In this document: in pieces, positions 1 to 10,513 of the stretch
Numbering within the stretch: the first letter of the stretch is position 1
Layout of the letters: each line of letters begins with the position of its first letter
NCBI GenBank assembly: GCA_965644295.1
Contig: CBFFRP010000110.1
Location: 1 to 64,000 of the forward strand
From: Paraphysomonas bandaiensis
Lineage: Eukaryota > Chrysophyceae
Direction of reading: 5' to 3'
DNA: 64,000 bases
Notes under the pieces: generated by a model
Seen by the model: only the letters and a program-made list of their open reading frames with translations
What the model was told of the DNA's origin: nothing
Database searches by the model: none
Position numbers and translations under genes: made by a program

Positions 1-854
1 ACGTTGTCACGCATACCTGTAGTTACTGTTATACGTGGAGTTATACTGTGTTATACTGCGGTACTCTAGGTAGCATGCTGTTGTACTTTCATTTTCAGTT
101 TTTGCGGTTACTGTATTCTTGAAGGGATATAAGTCCCGTATAACTACAAGTATGATACTGTAAACTGTAGATGATTCACAGCAATATAGAGTGTTGTATG
201 ATTTCACTTTCTTTACACGTTTTAACGTAATTTTAATTCATTCTATACTCGCGGTTTGCTTGTGTTAGAAGGCAGTTTCACCGGTTTGGTGTTCTGGACA
301 GTGTATTCTCGGTTTTTGGGAAGCACTTTAAATTTCATAAAACGTTGTAAACACGGTCTTTCTCATCAGAAAGATTACAGTATTAATACTTTAGTCGGAT
401 AGAAAGAAACATTGTTTATTTATATTGTCGACTATGAGTTCGGAAGAAGAGGTTCTCTCGAATCGACCACATCGTCCCTTGTCTAAATATTAAAACTCGG
501 GCTTTTCACCCTCGTTTCAAAATTTTGAGCGCGGGACGCTATAGCATCCTTATTGCCCGTGATTAAATATAACTATATCGTCATTCATTTTCACAATACG
601 ATTAACAAGACTACAATTGTATACTACTGTTATTTAAATACCTTATAACTACAGCTTTCAATTGCTCTCATTTAGCAGAACTCAACACACTTTTATATCG
701 GGTATGTATTTGCACCCCAAATCTAAACTTGAATCGTAGTTATTAAGTCATATTTGTTTAATAATATTCCATACAATATAAAAAACAACATATTGATGGC
801 ATTGTCATACTCACAAGCAATTCCCCAGAGGGATAAATCTAATCACCGTGGTAT
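1..854. other. Intergenic, no gene seen
   Basis: AT-rich sequence with only short open frames that lack any recognisable product. A segment at about 644-690 (GAGAGCAATTGAAAGC on the minus strand) recurs in inverted orientation near 5613-5657, beyond the other end of the neighbouring gene pair. Nothing else is supported. Confidence 0.6.
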
Positions 855-2933
855 TTAGTGTTTTTGGACAATGAGGCTAACCTTTTTCTCAGCCTCAGTA
901 ATTAAATCATTGGCTACTGCCTGTGCTAGAGCTTTGCATTCGCCTACCACATCGTATGGTCGACCCCCAATGCTCTCCTTCGGCTGCCTGTGTGTGGGTC
1001 TTCGAGAGACAGAGGGCATGCTTTCACTCGGGCGTTGTGGATTCTTATGACCTTGTTCTGGCACCTTCTTTGCCACTGATGTCCTCTTGAAGGATTTATT
1101 GGGAGGATCGATGGGGGGCTTCACGACAGTGCGACGAGGATCTTTTACCTCGTTAGCGGAAGCAAAACTATCCAGTGGTCCTGCTCCACCAATTTGTGTA
1201 TATCGAATACTATTGCTGCGGGGCGCAACAGTGACTTTAGTGGAGGTGTAGGGATTGGGTGGCTTGGGAGAGATCTGATGGCCTGGAGGAACTGGGCCTC
1301 GTGGAGACTTCGACGTGGCGGCTTTTTTCTGTTTGGCATCCAGAGCTTGTGGTTCTAGCATTGGAGCTTGTTGCTGAGACCTCATGATGATGGTCATAAG
1401 AGCATTCCTCAAAGAGCATTCTGCAATGTAATCTGTGGTGTATATTGCCACTGCGCGAATGGTTTCCCGCCTCCCTTCCTCTGAATGTGTGCGCCGCACC
1501 TGCGTTGTGGATGTGGCAACACTACTGTCTATTCCGTTATCTAGCGGGCGGGATGGTAATGGTCGAGAGCTCCCTCGACTTGCGGAACGAGCTGCTGGCC
1601 GATCCCCCACGCTAGATCCATATTCAGTTGACATACGGTCAAAGAATGTTGCATCTAGAATCTCACCAAACTGTGCCTCATTCTCAGGAGCTTCTTTGGG
1701 GGCGGACGCCCCTGCGAGGTTTTGCTGTGGGAGAGGTGACAAGGGCACATTGTTTTCATAGTACTCATCGAGTGTGTATGTTTCCTCTTGTCCAACACTG
1801 TTTTCCTCTCGATTAAGGGCGCCTTCATCAGTCATAAGAGAGTCTACATCGTCAGTCGCAAGTGCAGCACAGTTGCTTGACCCATAAGATTCTGAGCGGG
1901 TCGACCGAACCTCAACATTATTAGTGCTCTTAGATACATTCGCCGGGAGAGGGGCCTTCGCGAAGGCCGCTACAGGCTTAAGCTCAACCTTATTGAGTAA
2001 AGCCATCCACACTTCCACGTTGTCTACTGAAGTGACGAGGATATCCCCCTCAAGAATGCTCGATACTTCATCAGATGTTAATCGCAACTCATACCTCTGC
2101 CCGTTGTCGATATCAATACCGAATATGGAATAACTGTCCCGGAAGGGCTCTTTTATAACAGCTACATCAAGCACGCGCCCCCGCTGAATCTTCGTATACT
2201 CCAGAAGCACGTTACGCGGGCGTTTTGGTTTCTCTTCTGATCTAGCCTCGTCAACCTGATTGCCAACTTGCAATGCGTTCTTTCCTAACACCACTCGACC
2301 AGCAGAATTACCAGGTTTCTCTAATCTCTTTGCTTTCTCCGTTTTCAATCGTCTACTCTTGCCTAACTTGGATCGATAAGATATATGGCCTTTGTTTTTC
2401 GCGGAGGATACAGCACGCAAGTTTGTTTTGTCGTAGTAAGCCTTTACAGAGTCCAACCTAGCGGCTATTACCATATTTTCTTCATGAATTCGCTTCGCTG
2501 CAGCAAGTCGATGGGGAAAGTTTATAGTTCCTGGGTGGTTTTCACATGGATTTTGTTCCAATAGATTTGATATTATTCCAGGTCCTTCCATGATGTCAAA
2601 TATTCTTCTTGCTAGAATAAGGTTGTTCTTGGCAATATGAGCCTGAGTTCCTAAACAAATTTATTAATCAAGAAATATATTCTTTCCTGAAGCTTACCAT
2701 TACGCCACTCGGATGTCTTCGATGGGCTTCCTGCCCGCGGAGACTTCTTGCGATCCTCGGGAGACCCAATGGACACAACTGGCTTCATGTTTTTAATTTT
2801 CTTCCTATGCTCTCTCATGTGTTTTTGTTGACCAACCTGACAAAATCGCTAATTAAGCTACAGGACAGATACATATGACGATGACAACCTCTGGGATTTC
2901 GCAATATAGCGCTACATTTTGAAAAGCTTTCAT
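855..2933 (-). CDS. CFAP97-family (Hemingway-like) flagellar protein
   Basis: A three-exon model on the minus strand: 2889-2933, 2698-2836 and 855-2650, giving 659 residues. Introns are 52 and 47 nt. The first has an unusual donor (GTTGTC), so exon 1 is the least certain part. The first ~160 residues follow the order of the CFAP97/KIAA1430 domain: a basic segment (HMREHRKKIKNMKP), a helix of the type HIAKNNLILARRI, then AAAKRIHEENMVIAARL followed by KAYYDKT. In known members this small helical domain occurs in axoneme-associated proteins. The remaining ~500 residues are basic, serine- and proline-rich and probably disordered, with one more ordered stretch around LRLTSDEVSSILEGDILV. It lies head to head with the ASH-domain gene at 3554, suggesting shared ciliary expression. 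Family assignment is by eye. The long C-terminal tail is not explained by the family. Confidence 0.75.
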
Positions 2934-3553
2934 ACTAGCAGATCAACGTGAATAGAAGAAATCTATTTACAAAATTGACAAGAAATTCTACTTCTATACT
3001 GACACCACAGCTCGTCGTTAATGTCGGTCAGTATATCCTCTACGTGATAAGAGCCCAGTGTTGCTAGTGCTACAAGAGGAACGTATTAAATATTATGGGC
3101 GATAAGTTTGCTGATATATAAAATAGACCAACATCCAGTAAGCTTGTGGCGGTTTTTTCTTATATGCTGTCCTCACCTTGTACGGACATACTGGAAGAAT
3201 TTTCGGATTATCTTCACTCTGGGACGTTTTTCGACAAAAAGTGGACCAGCCTCCACTTGTTGGATACAAAAAAATGAAGTGCGACCAGACTGGTCCGCTG
3301 TGTCGAAAAACGTCGTTTTTCGTTCCTTTCCCATTTTCATTTTCGTTTTTTATAAAATAGGCTCACCAACATATTTACCGTTACCTACTGTACGTCGTAC
3401 ATAACAGCAGCAGATGGCCTGATTTCTACTGGCATAGATTACCTAGTATTTCATCTCTGCAAGACGCCGTAAATAACTTGTCGCATCAAACCCACTCTGG
3501 TGATAATATTATCGATATATTACTGCGGTTGAAATCTATATCGGTGTAGATAG
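2934..3553. promoter_or_regulatory. Divergent intergenic region between two putative ciliary genes
   Basis: About 620 bp separate the two start codons, so this space should hold both promoters. No clear TATA box or X-box (RFX site) was found by eye. It contains the long palindrome listed at 3223-3314. Short open frames over the palindrome look incidental. Confidence 0.4.
3223..3314. repeat. Imperfect palindrome, arms of about 26 bp
   Basis: The left arm at 3223-3249 starts GACGTTTTTCGACA and ends GGACCAG. The right arm at 3290-3314 is its near-perfect reverse complement, ending TGTCGAAAAACGTC. A 40-bp loop lies between them and contains a further short pairing (CCACTT / AAGTG). It could extrude as a cruciform, be a miniature inverted-repeat element, or act between the two divergent promoters. 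Confidence 0.7.
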
Positions 3554-5416
3554 ATGGAAGCTAAGAGACCGGAAGTTCTTGATAAAATTTTCAACCTCAC
3601 AGCTAATCGAGATAGTAAAGACGAAGCATTATATTTGGAGTTTTTACGAAGCGCACAGTTAGCTGCTGGTAACCCAAGAGGCATAAATGTTAGTATGAGT
3701 TGGTATGAAGAAGATATCAGACGGAACGATAGCGTTCAGAATTGCACACTATGTACTATTTTCTTTTTCTACGCGAAAGTGCAGAGTCCATCACAGAAGT
3801 TAGGAACGTTTAAGCTAGCCCCTGAGGAAGTAGAGTATGCAAGAGAATCTCTCTCTTATTTTGAGCTGCTGCTTTTATGTCGTGATTTTCGAATTGTTCC
3901 GAGACTGCTGACGAAAGAAGATGTTTTGTTTTTATGGAAGGTGATGAATGCACAGCGCGCAAAAAGTGAAATGGATAGATCGAAGCTGTTACATTTTCGA
4001 GGATTCGTAGACTTTCTGGCAAAGGCTTCAATTTTAATATACAATAAACCTGGCGTCAGGCGGATGATTATCAGTGCTAATGGCTACATGCCAAGCTACT
4101 CTGAGCAAGTACGATCTATTGCAATGTATATGCATCTAGATGACCCCAGATGGGTGAGAGAGCGAATTCAAACCGTTGGTGCAACGACTGTGGGTAAAAT
4201 AAATGCCCGTAGCGAAGGGGAGGTGAATGACCAGACGAAGACAAACTTACGTGCAGATGTATTGGCAACTCGACTTGCGCGGTTGTTAGCCCGTGGGGAC
4301 GACAAGGTCGACCGTACAGCCATTGATTCTGCGCGGACAGACAATAGCAGGCTTAACTATGAACAGGTTGCGAGTGTAGCTGCAGGGTTACAGATGCAAG
4401 AGACTGGTCTACCGTCACTTGTGGAGGGGTCGGGGTCACCTTCCAGTTCTCCTCGAGGAAGAAGCTTGCTGGATGAGGTGGCGCAACGCGTGATGGGTAA
4501 AGATACGGACGATGACTATTATTTGACGTCTCAGGAAAACGGTGCTGGGTTGGACGATACAATATTTCAGAGACCGGAAAATATAGCACTGAGCAGGCGT
4601 GCAAGTACAGCCCTCTCTGCTCTAGCCGGCCGAATAGGCATTACGCCCACACAGGAGGAAGCACTACTGAAGTTCCATCCCTCCATGGCAGCATCCTTGA
4701 ATAGGTACTGTGATCTAAATCTACACAAAAAACACAAAAAGCGCACCTCTGAGACTGCGGATCGTGTGGTGGAATCGTCCTCGGGTTTTTTGGACATGGG
4801 GACTGTGGAGGAAGGGAGTCAGTGTGTTATACGTCTATGTATCACTAACCAGTCTGCCTACGATTCTGTGCTTTCGGTTAGTGCCAGGGGGCTATGTACC
4901 TCTGGCGCGATCAAAATCACTGCTCTGCCGAAAGCAGTCGCTCCAGGTTTGAGTAAAACTGTCTTTGTGTCATTCACTGCAACAGAGGCAGATGGAGGAC
5001 GACGCACCTCGTTGGGGCATATATATGTACGATCATCATGTCCTCACCCTGACAGAGCTGCAAGCACGTACCAACTTCCAGTGGATATTGTACATGAATG
5101 TCCTGTCTTTGTTAGGGTGGTACGCGGCTCCGCTCACACTGCGTCGGTCGGGAAGCAGTTTCCACAATGCTCTGAAAACTCACTAGTTCAGCTGGCTCAT
5201 CATTTTCGCTCCAAGAATACTGTCATGGGGATGGTACCCGGTGAAAGGACTGCTCAAAGCTCTATGAGTGTCCCTTATCACGCAACCCGAAGAAATACAT
5301 ACCGTGATACAGGAAAGAACCCAGTTATTCCGTCATCTCCGCGAGCGATAACTTCTAGACCATCCGCAAGGCATATGCGGGCACGACCGAAGTCTGCTGG
5401 AAATTGCAGGTGCTAA
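3554..5416 (+). CDS. ASH/MSP-domain protein, probably ciliary
   Basis: A single open frame of 620 residues. The N-terminal ~200 residues are helical (for example SYFELLLLCRDFRIVPRLL, followed by a KEDVLFLW-type helix) and look like a conserved but unnamed domain. Residues ~230-400 are low-complexity. Residues ~410-520 contain an Ig-like ASH/MSP (hydin-type) fold: LDMGTVEEGSQCVIRLCI, then a long strand-rich run ending in PVDIVHECPVFVRVV. In known proteins this fold is common in cilia, centrosomes and flagella. The C-terminus is basic. A possible 96-nt in-frame intron lies at 3689-3784 (GTTAGT...GTGCAG, phase 0); if removed, 32 atypical residues are lost. The product is not confidently named. 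Confidence 0.65.
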   Translation: MEAKRPEVLDKIFNLTANRDSKDEALYLEFLRSAQLAAGNPRGINVSMSWYEEDIRRNDSVQNCTLCTIFFFYAKVQSPSQKLGTFKLAPEEVEYARESLSYFELLLLCRDFRIVPRLLTKEDVLFLWKVMNAQRAKSEMDRSKLLHFRGFVDFLAKASILIYNKPGVRRMIISANGYMPSYSEQVRSIAMYMHLDDPRWVRERIQTVGATTVGKINARSEGEVNDQTKTNLRADVLATRLARLLARGDDKVDRTAIDSARTDNSRLNYEQVASVAAGLQMQETGLPSLVEGSGSPSSSPRGRSLLDEVAQRVMGKDTDDDYYLTSQENGAGLDDTIFQRPENIALSRRASTALSALAGRIGITPTQEEALLKFHPSMAASLNRYCDLNLHKKHKKRTSETADRVVESSSGFLDMGTVEEGSQCVIRLCITNQSAYDSVLSVSARGLCTSGAIKITALPKAVAPGLSKTVFVSFTATEADGGRRTSLGHIYVRSSCPHPDRAASTYQLPVDIVHECPVFVRVVRGSAHTASVGKQFPQCSENSLVQLAHHFRSKNTVMGMVPGERTAQSSMSVPYHATRRNTYRDTGKNPVIPSSPRAITSRPSARHMRARPKSAGNCRC

Positions 5417-6247
5417 TTTTTAATTGAAGTTGATATCGTTTACTGTACAGTAAAATGACCTTGTGTTGAGATAGCATATAAACACTTATTGTGTAAATAT
5501 TATGTAGTTGATAGATTGTGAAAGTGGTTAATATATATAGATGTGAAATTTACTAAGGGCGTTTACCGTTTACACACGTTAAATCAGTTTCCACGAAGAG
5601 TAACTATTTTTAATGTTGAGTCTGCTATATGAGAGCAATTGAAAGCTGTAGTTATAATTATAACTGAGATACTAAGATCTCTAAGTCGGTATCATCCAAA
5701 CCAAATGCAATGCCTATATTTCTGATCTGCTCCTCATTAGCATTTACAATGGATGGATCTAATCCTCCTAGCGTAAGCCTAAGAGTTGTTCTCACTGACT
5801 CTAGGGTAGAAGACTCTTGCACTCTATCAAGCGTCTCCTCATCCATAGTAATCAGTATTATATAACAATGAATATGTCTACAGCTACAACACTATATACA
5901 AGCAACTTCCAGCGTGTTGAATTCTGCAATATGATGTGATATATATTGTGCAATTGAAGTGAGTTAACAGTGTGCAATAGGTGAAGTCAACCCATAGGTG
6001 TAACGGGTGATTATAGGTACAAAGCAATTAAATTCAGTTACTGAAGTGTGACTATACAAGATATAGAACTGACTGATGAACATATGATAAACAGATGAAG
6101 CTAAGAACAGATGTTTCAACATATGTTACACGAATATTATGTAGTGAAGTGTTCAGAATAATAATCATAATTTCTTACTTGAAAGTGCATTGTGTTCAAC
6201 ATAGCAAGATTAAGGTTTACGTGTAGAGCAAAGTTAACTTCAGTGAA
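5417..6247. other. Intergenic with one small open frame
   Basis: AT-rich sequence downstream of the ASH gene. It holds the right-hand copy of a ~45-bp inverted repeat (about 5613-5657, partner near 644-690) and the small minus-strand frame listed at 5658-5846. Nothing else is recognisable. Confidence 0.5.
5658..5846 (-). CDS. Small acidic open frame, 62 residues, doubtful
   Basis: It encodes a compact acidic peptide beginning MDEETLDRVQESS with two plausible helices and a TATA-like run (TTATATAATA) just upstream. It starts at an ATG and contains no low-complexity sequence, which is unlike the background frames around it. No family is recognised. It could be a chance frame, or the last exon of a gene otherwise lost to the mobile-element patch to its right. 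Confidence 0.25.
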   Translation of the reverse strand: MDEETLDRVQESSTLESVRTTLRLTLGGLDPSIVNANEEQIRNIGIAFGLDDTDLEILVSQL

Positions 6248-6466
6248 ATGTCCAATGCGAACATGGTAGCGAGTGGTAGCACTGATGAGACGAAGGAGGA
6301 CAGCAAGGTGCTGAAGTTCGACAAGTACCAGGCGGAGGTGTCTGCTCAGAAGATAAAGATTCATCTTCCATGCCTCCCACCAGACCGCACCATCCCTAAC
6401 CACCCTCTTCGATTTCTTCCCCCCCATGCCCACCCGTCAACAATCACACACCACCGAACAACATAA
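6248..6466 (+). other. Possible exon remnant before a C-rich insert
   Basis: The first ~38 codons (from MSNANMVASGSTDETKED to about QKIKI) have ordinary, lysine- and glutamate-rich coding character. At about 6360 composition switches abruptly to C-rich, threonine/proline/histidine-rich sequence. This looks like a host exon interrupted by, or abutting, the decayed element that follows. No family is recognised. Confidence 0.25.
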
Positions 6467-8474
6467 TACCTGCGGTACAGACCACACTCACTCCGAAACA
6501 TCGCACACTACGATAGTCGCTCCACCAGGTCACCACCTATCCACAGTCTCCCACCCACCTCTCACAGTAACAGCCCATGCACGCGACAAAACCTCCCACA
6601 AAAATCACGGCTCAGCGACTCTGTCCTCAACTCACTGTATCACTCCCACACCCCAGCTCCTGAAACCGAACAGGTCTGGCATCACAGATACCTTCACTCC
6701 TCTGTCCACCACGACTGGCCCCACTTCCCCCACGACTGCCAAAGCTAACCAGCTGGAGGCTAAGCCCCCACAACAGGACAGCACAGTCCCCTTCACCAAT
6801 TTACTCACCAACACCTGGGCTGCCTACGACAACACCGGCCAAATAGCAGCGTCCCTGCGAGAGGATCCCCTGCGAGAGGATCTCCTACACCAACTCCACA
6901 CCACCATCATGACCTCTCCGGACCCAACAGCCTGGCCCACACTCTTCAATACTGTCAACGACAGTTCCAACTACATACACGTCACCTCGTTCAACTGCGA
7001 TACGGATTACGCCGCCACCCCCGGACGTGGCTTCTGCTCGGTGGCAGCAGCTCATCAAATTCTGAGGTCAACTGTACCAGGAAAATACAACCCTGTGCAC
7101 CTTTCCAGCGAAGAGGATATCACCGCATTATTGTCACTGGTGCAACGCTTGTTGGCCCTATGCCTCACTGCAGGCATCACTGCCACACGTATCCAAACAC
7201 TGAGGCGTACACTCACCCGCATGAGGAATTCCCTCCGCTCCCCCAACTCACAGGCCAGAGCCCTCCCCGCCACACACTACATGGACACCGAAGACTTCCT
7301 ACTCATGCTTAAACTACTACGACTCCGATTCCAGTTCTGGCAGGGACACCCGCTGTACCTTCAGCGTGGCTGGGTCCTCCTCAAGACGTCGACAGGAACG
7401 ACTCGACACCCCCCTACACCAGTCCACAACGTCGCGTATAGCACATCTCACTACTTTCTCCTCAGGATTACCGATGTCGACAGTAAGTGCACCAATGCTT
7501 CTCGTGCAGCTAGACTCTCCCTGTTGCAGCTTCTTCAGTCCGCCCAAACATCATCCCACCTCTTCACTTGTCCACATCCAGTATCACACACCAAGACATC
7601 ATACCAACCCCACGGCACAACCACTCCCTCCCATAACAACATGGACACTCTACACACACCAGCGTATGCAGATGCACAGGACCACAACACCTGCTGTATC
7701 GACATATACACCTCACCACCACCCCCATGCACCACATCATCCACTACCCCTCTCTATATATCACCTTGAGTATCACTCCGCGTGGACTAAGGGAAATCGA
7801 AGCCCAAACTCTACATCCCGATCAGCCTCAACCGCCCCGCACAGCAATACAGAACGCTGGCAGAATATTCAGGCTTCATGTATCCGCGCAGAACATCCAC
7901 ACAGCACACGATATCCCAGCCAACGGATACTGTGCATACGGAACCCTCATGGGATGGTTGCACCAAGGTGCTTGCAGCAATGCACAAGCAGTCCCGAGAT
8001 AACTGAGCATTTCATATTCTGTGTTACAATTAGTCTAAAGTAATAGCTAGATAAATGCAACAAGTTCTCTCATGTAATAATCAGATCTATTTATATGCAT
8101 ACGGAACCCTCCATCGATTGCACATGCTCATGACCAGCAAACGCCCTACAGCCACCTATTGGGAGCTCGACTTCCGGCGACCAGAGCACAGGACCTACGC
8201 AGGACAGTGACTCAGCAACCTACTTCGAGACGTGCTCCTCCACCCTAGCTGTGACCAAACCACCATCGTCAAGCTACAACATGCTCTCACAGCCATGACC
8301 AGCAGGCATCAACACACATACACCACCCCGGACGACATTCGTCACTGGTTATCTGTCCGCGAAATGCACTGGCTCGCCACATTCTTCACCCCCACAACCA
8401 CATGGGCCACTGATGGAGAATCAATCAGCATTGTTGGCATACCCAGCGACCCCTACGCGTACGGTCCTGCGTAG
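6426..8474 (+). pseudogene. Decayed gene with two OTU-protease-like segments
   Basis: An open frame of 447 codons (6426-7769) is followed in another frame by related sequence to 8474. The N-terminus is threonine/histidine/proline-rich. Residues ~190-210 read TPGRGFCSVAAAHQ, and about 7912-7948 reads IPANGYCAYGTL. Both resemble the Cys-containing helix start of OTU-type cysteine proteases (D-G-N-C-L-Y class). The second copy is split by a 147-bp SINE-like insert (7949-8095) with a 16-bp duplication. It also has an in-frame TGA at 8208 and a TAG at 8472. OTU domains are known in some retroelements (for example Dualen/RandI LINEs), and the strong C-rich strand bias contrasts with the neighbours, so a transposon origin is likely. 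No reverse transcriptase is visible here. Confidence 0.45.
7949..8095 (+). mobile_element. SINE-like insert D, 147 bp, 16-bp target duplication
   Basis: It is flanked by exact 16-bp direct repeats TGCATACGGAACCCTC at 7933-7948 and 8096-8111. It begins with the structured head seen in three other places in the window (TTGCACCAAGGTGCTTGC, then GCACAAGCAG). Bases GGGA and TCCC around the head can pair and close the hairpins. The body and tail differ from copies A and B. It interrupts the second OTU-like segment. Confidence 0.7.
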
Positions 8475-8663
8475 GATTGTGAAAGTAGTAGCGAAGATGA
8501 CAACATCATGCAATGGTGAGATTCAAATAGCTTTTTGATAAAAAATAACCTTCCTTATCTATTTTGTTTGTGTAGTAGTACCAGTCAATCTGCAAGCCAT
8601 CATCATGCAAGAAGGCTTCGAACGACTTGTAACACTAGACGTTGTAGACCAGAAACGGATTCT

Positions 8664-9203
8664 ATGTCGTCCGCAGAGGTGGATAACCAATTTGAAACCG
8701 CGAGTAGTATGATAAGTCGGCGAAAAAATAAGGGAAGGAGGATTAAAAATTTAAGGAAGCGACACAAGACTATTCAGCTTTCAGATATCAGTGATGAAGA
8801 AGATTGTGTTGATAATTACAGCAGCTCAAGGGATAGCGTTGTTGTCGATAAAACTCAGGCTTCAGAAAGATATGAATCTGATTCCAGTGATAGTAGTTGT
8901 AGTAGTGATGATTTGCAGCTATATGCCGTTGGTGAGAAAATTAGAAATATATATAATTTCAATGGTAGTGTTATTGGATATAAAGATGGTAGGTATGATA
9001 TAGAATTCATAGATGGTGAAATTATCAGAGGTATAAGGCAGAAAGAGTTGAAACCTGCAATAAAACCCTCCGGAAAGAAGAAAACGAATACATCAGGTAG
9101 GTGGGATATCGAAGTTGTTCCAAATACGGATTGGGTAGACACAGGAGCGGTTGGAGCTGCGCCTGTACTCATTGGTAAACGTAACAGGAAGAGAATTAAT
9201 TGA
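8664..9203 (+). CDS. Tudor/chromo-like domain protein fragment
   Basis: An open frame of 179 codons from ATG 8664 (the same frame is open from about 8576). Residues ~10-85 are basic, then acidic and serine-rich (SDSSDSSCSSDD). They are followed by a small beta-barrel-like stretch (YAVGEKIRNIYNFNGSVIGY, then YDIEFIDGEIIRGI) resembling Tudor, chromo or SH3-like chromatin readers. A plausible 60-nt intron at 8516-8575 would join it, in the same frame, to the sequence just after the OTU-like pseudogene's TAG codon. It may therefore be the C-terminal part of the same element gene. It ends in a basic tail. No specific family is recognised. Confidence 0.4.
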   Translation: MSSAEVDNQFETASSMISRRKNKGRRIKNLRKRHKTIQLSDISDEEDCVDNYSSSRDSVVVDKTQASERYESDSSDSSCSSDDLQLYAVGEKIRNIYNFNGSVIGYKDGRYDIEFIDGEIIRGIRQKELKPAIKPSGKKKTNTSGRWDIEVVPNTDWVDTGAVGAAPVLIGKRNRKRIN

Positions 9204-9372
9204 AAATTATAGTTATTAGTAGAGAAGAGTATTCATATTATATAATAATAATACATATATCATATATCTATATAGTATATCTATATCATACACTTAGTAA
9301 CACTTACTTCTATAACATTACCTCTGTCTAAATTATATCATCAATAAACATGAGGTTTTCATGATGAATTTT

Positions 9373-9840
9373 TTAAAAAGTCCCAAATTTAGAAATTTTT
9401 CCCAAGTTTGAAAAAAGTTTGCTTCGTGGACGTCCGATAATCAGTTTACCTTTGAAGTGTAACAAATCAAACTGAAAATTCTGCTTATATAGACGCATGC
9501 GTACAATATGATCCACTTCGAACTGCTCCATCGACTTCAGGTTAGCATGATCAGTGAGTAATGTGAAGTGTTTACCGCGCACATAATATATATAACAATT
9601 TATAGATGCTGTAAAACGCTGAAAAGCACTCCTTGTCAATGATGGACCACTTCACTGTAGTGGAGTAAACATCTTTGATATCAACGCAATGACCTGAAAC
9701 AACTCTACCCCTCATCTGGGGTGCAATCTGGATAAACGGAGTCATTTTGATTCCTGTCCACTCTAGGTACAAACACTTGCATTCCCAGAGCATGTCCTCA
9801 ACAACTATAAAACCTTTGTCTGCTTCGCAAAATATGCTTC
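9373..9840 (-). pseudogene. Ty3/gypsy reverse transcriptase-RNase H relic
   Basis: Two overlapping minus-strand frames together carry a degraded RT/RNase H junction. One reads VKWSIIDKECFSAFYSIYK, the other HFTLLTDHANLKSMEQF followed by FDLLHFKGK. This order is typical of the Ty3/gypsy RNase H core. A frameshift near 9600 separates them, no terminal repeats are seen, and the sequence to ~9880 shows further weak coding remnants. It is a dead fragment. Confidence 0.7.
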
Positions 9841-10040
9841 ATGATGATTACGTTCCTCCAGTTTGTTCAGGTACTCTTCCTGAGCTTCCTCCATTCACAT
9901 CTCCATAAAGTGTAAAAAGCCCACCAAAAGAACAAGGCTCTGACATCAACTCATCTTCTGGAGCCACCCCTTGAATAGGCTTCTCCCATGGCGTACGTGT
10001 AGAGGCTTTTGTAATTTTGTCATAGTATATAGTTAGTTTC

Positions 10041-10222
10041 GGAAATTGGTTGCACCTTGGTGCTTGCGGCGACGCACAAGCAGCTTCTGTAGCGTTAAAT
10101 AGTAGGATAATAGAATTTGTGCTGATTAGTTATGGGTAGAGGTCTAACTGGTAGACTAGTATTCAACTAGCCGCTATATCGGAACGAGTTTTAACGCCTA
10201 TTGCTAAATAAAAAGACATTCA
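10041..10222 (+). mobile_element. SINE-like insert A, 182 bp, 14-bp target duplication
   Basis: It is flanked by exact 14-bp repeats ATATAGTTAGTTTC (10027-10040 and 10223-10236). The head GGTTGCACCTTGGTGC and the following GCACAAGCAGCTTCTGTAG match the left end of the 46867-48531 element closely. The tail CGCCTATTGCTAAATAA, then GACATTCA, also matches. A further partial copy of the flank motif lies at 10252-10263. No coding capacity. Confidence 0.75.
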
Positions 10223-10236
10223 ATATAGTTAGTTTC

Positions 10237-10513
10237 AACCTCTTCTATCGCATAGTTAGTTTCACAACCCCCACCAGCAAGTGTTTCAAACTTATACTAA
10301 TAAGAAGAGTCTGTGTTTCAAAGAAATGGCAGCTGTAAAGACAAGACCCACCTGTAGGCTTTCCATGATAATGAGCTCTTGAATGCAAAGTTTGGAATTG
10401 GGAAATGCCAACCAAACCTTCGCCTTGACATCGGCGGGTTAAACGAAGAAATTTTGCGTGGTATCAGATAAAGGAGAAGTTCGAATGTTAACGCGTGAAC
10501 AGGAGGATCAAGG
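10237..10513. other. Unassigned sequence before the first copia element
   Basis: About 280 bp without a convincing frame. It occupies the place where the missing ~208 bp of the first copia element's 5' LTR should be. It contains TGGTATCAGAT near 10457, which resembles the initiator-tRNA primer-binding site of many copia elements, so it could be a fragment of a different element. That reading is weak. Confidence 0.3.

Noticed and set aside
7-207. Minus-strand 66-codon frame at the left edge
   Set aside because: Low-complexity tyrosine/serine/threonine-rich translation of AT-rich DNA, with no supporting signal.
10450-10500. A tRNA gene suggested by GTTCGAAT-like sequence
   Set aside because: No cloverleaf with acceptor, D and anticodon stems could be drawn around it.
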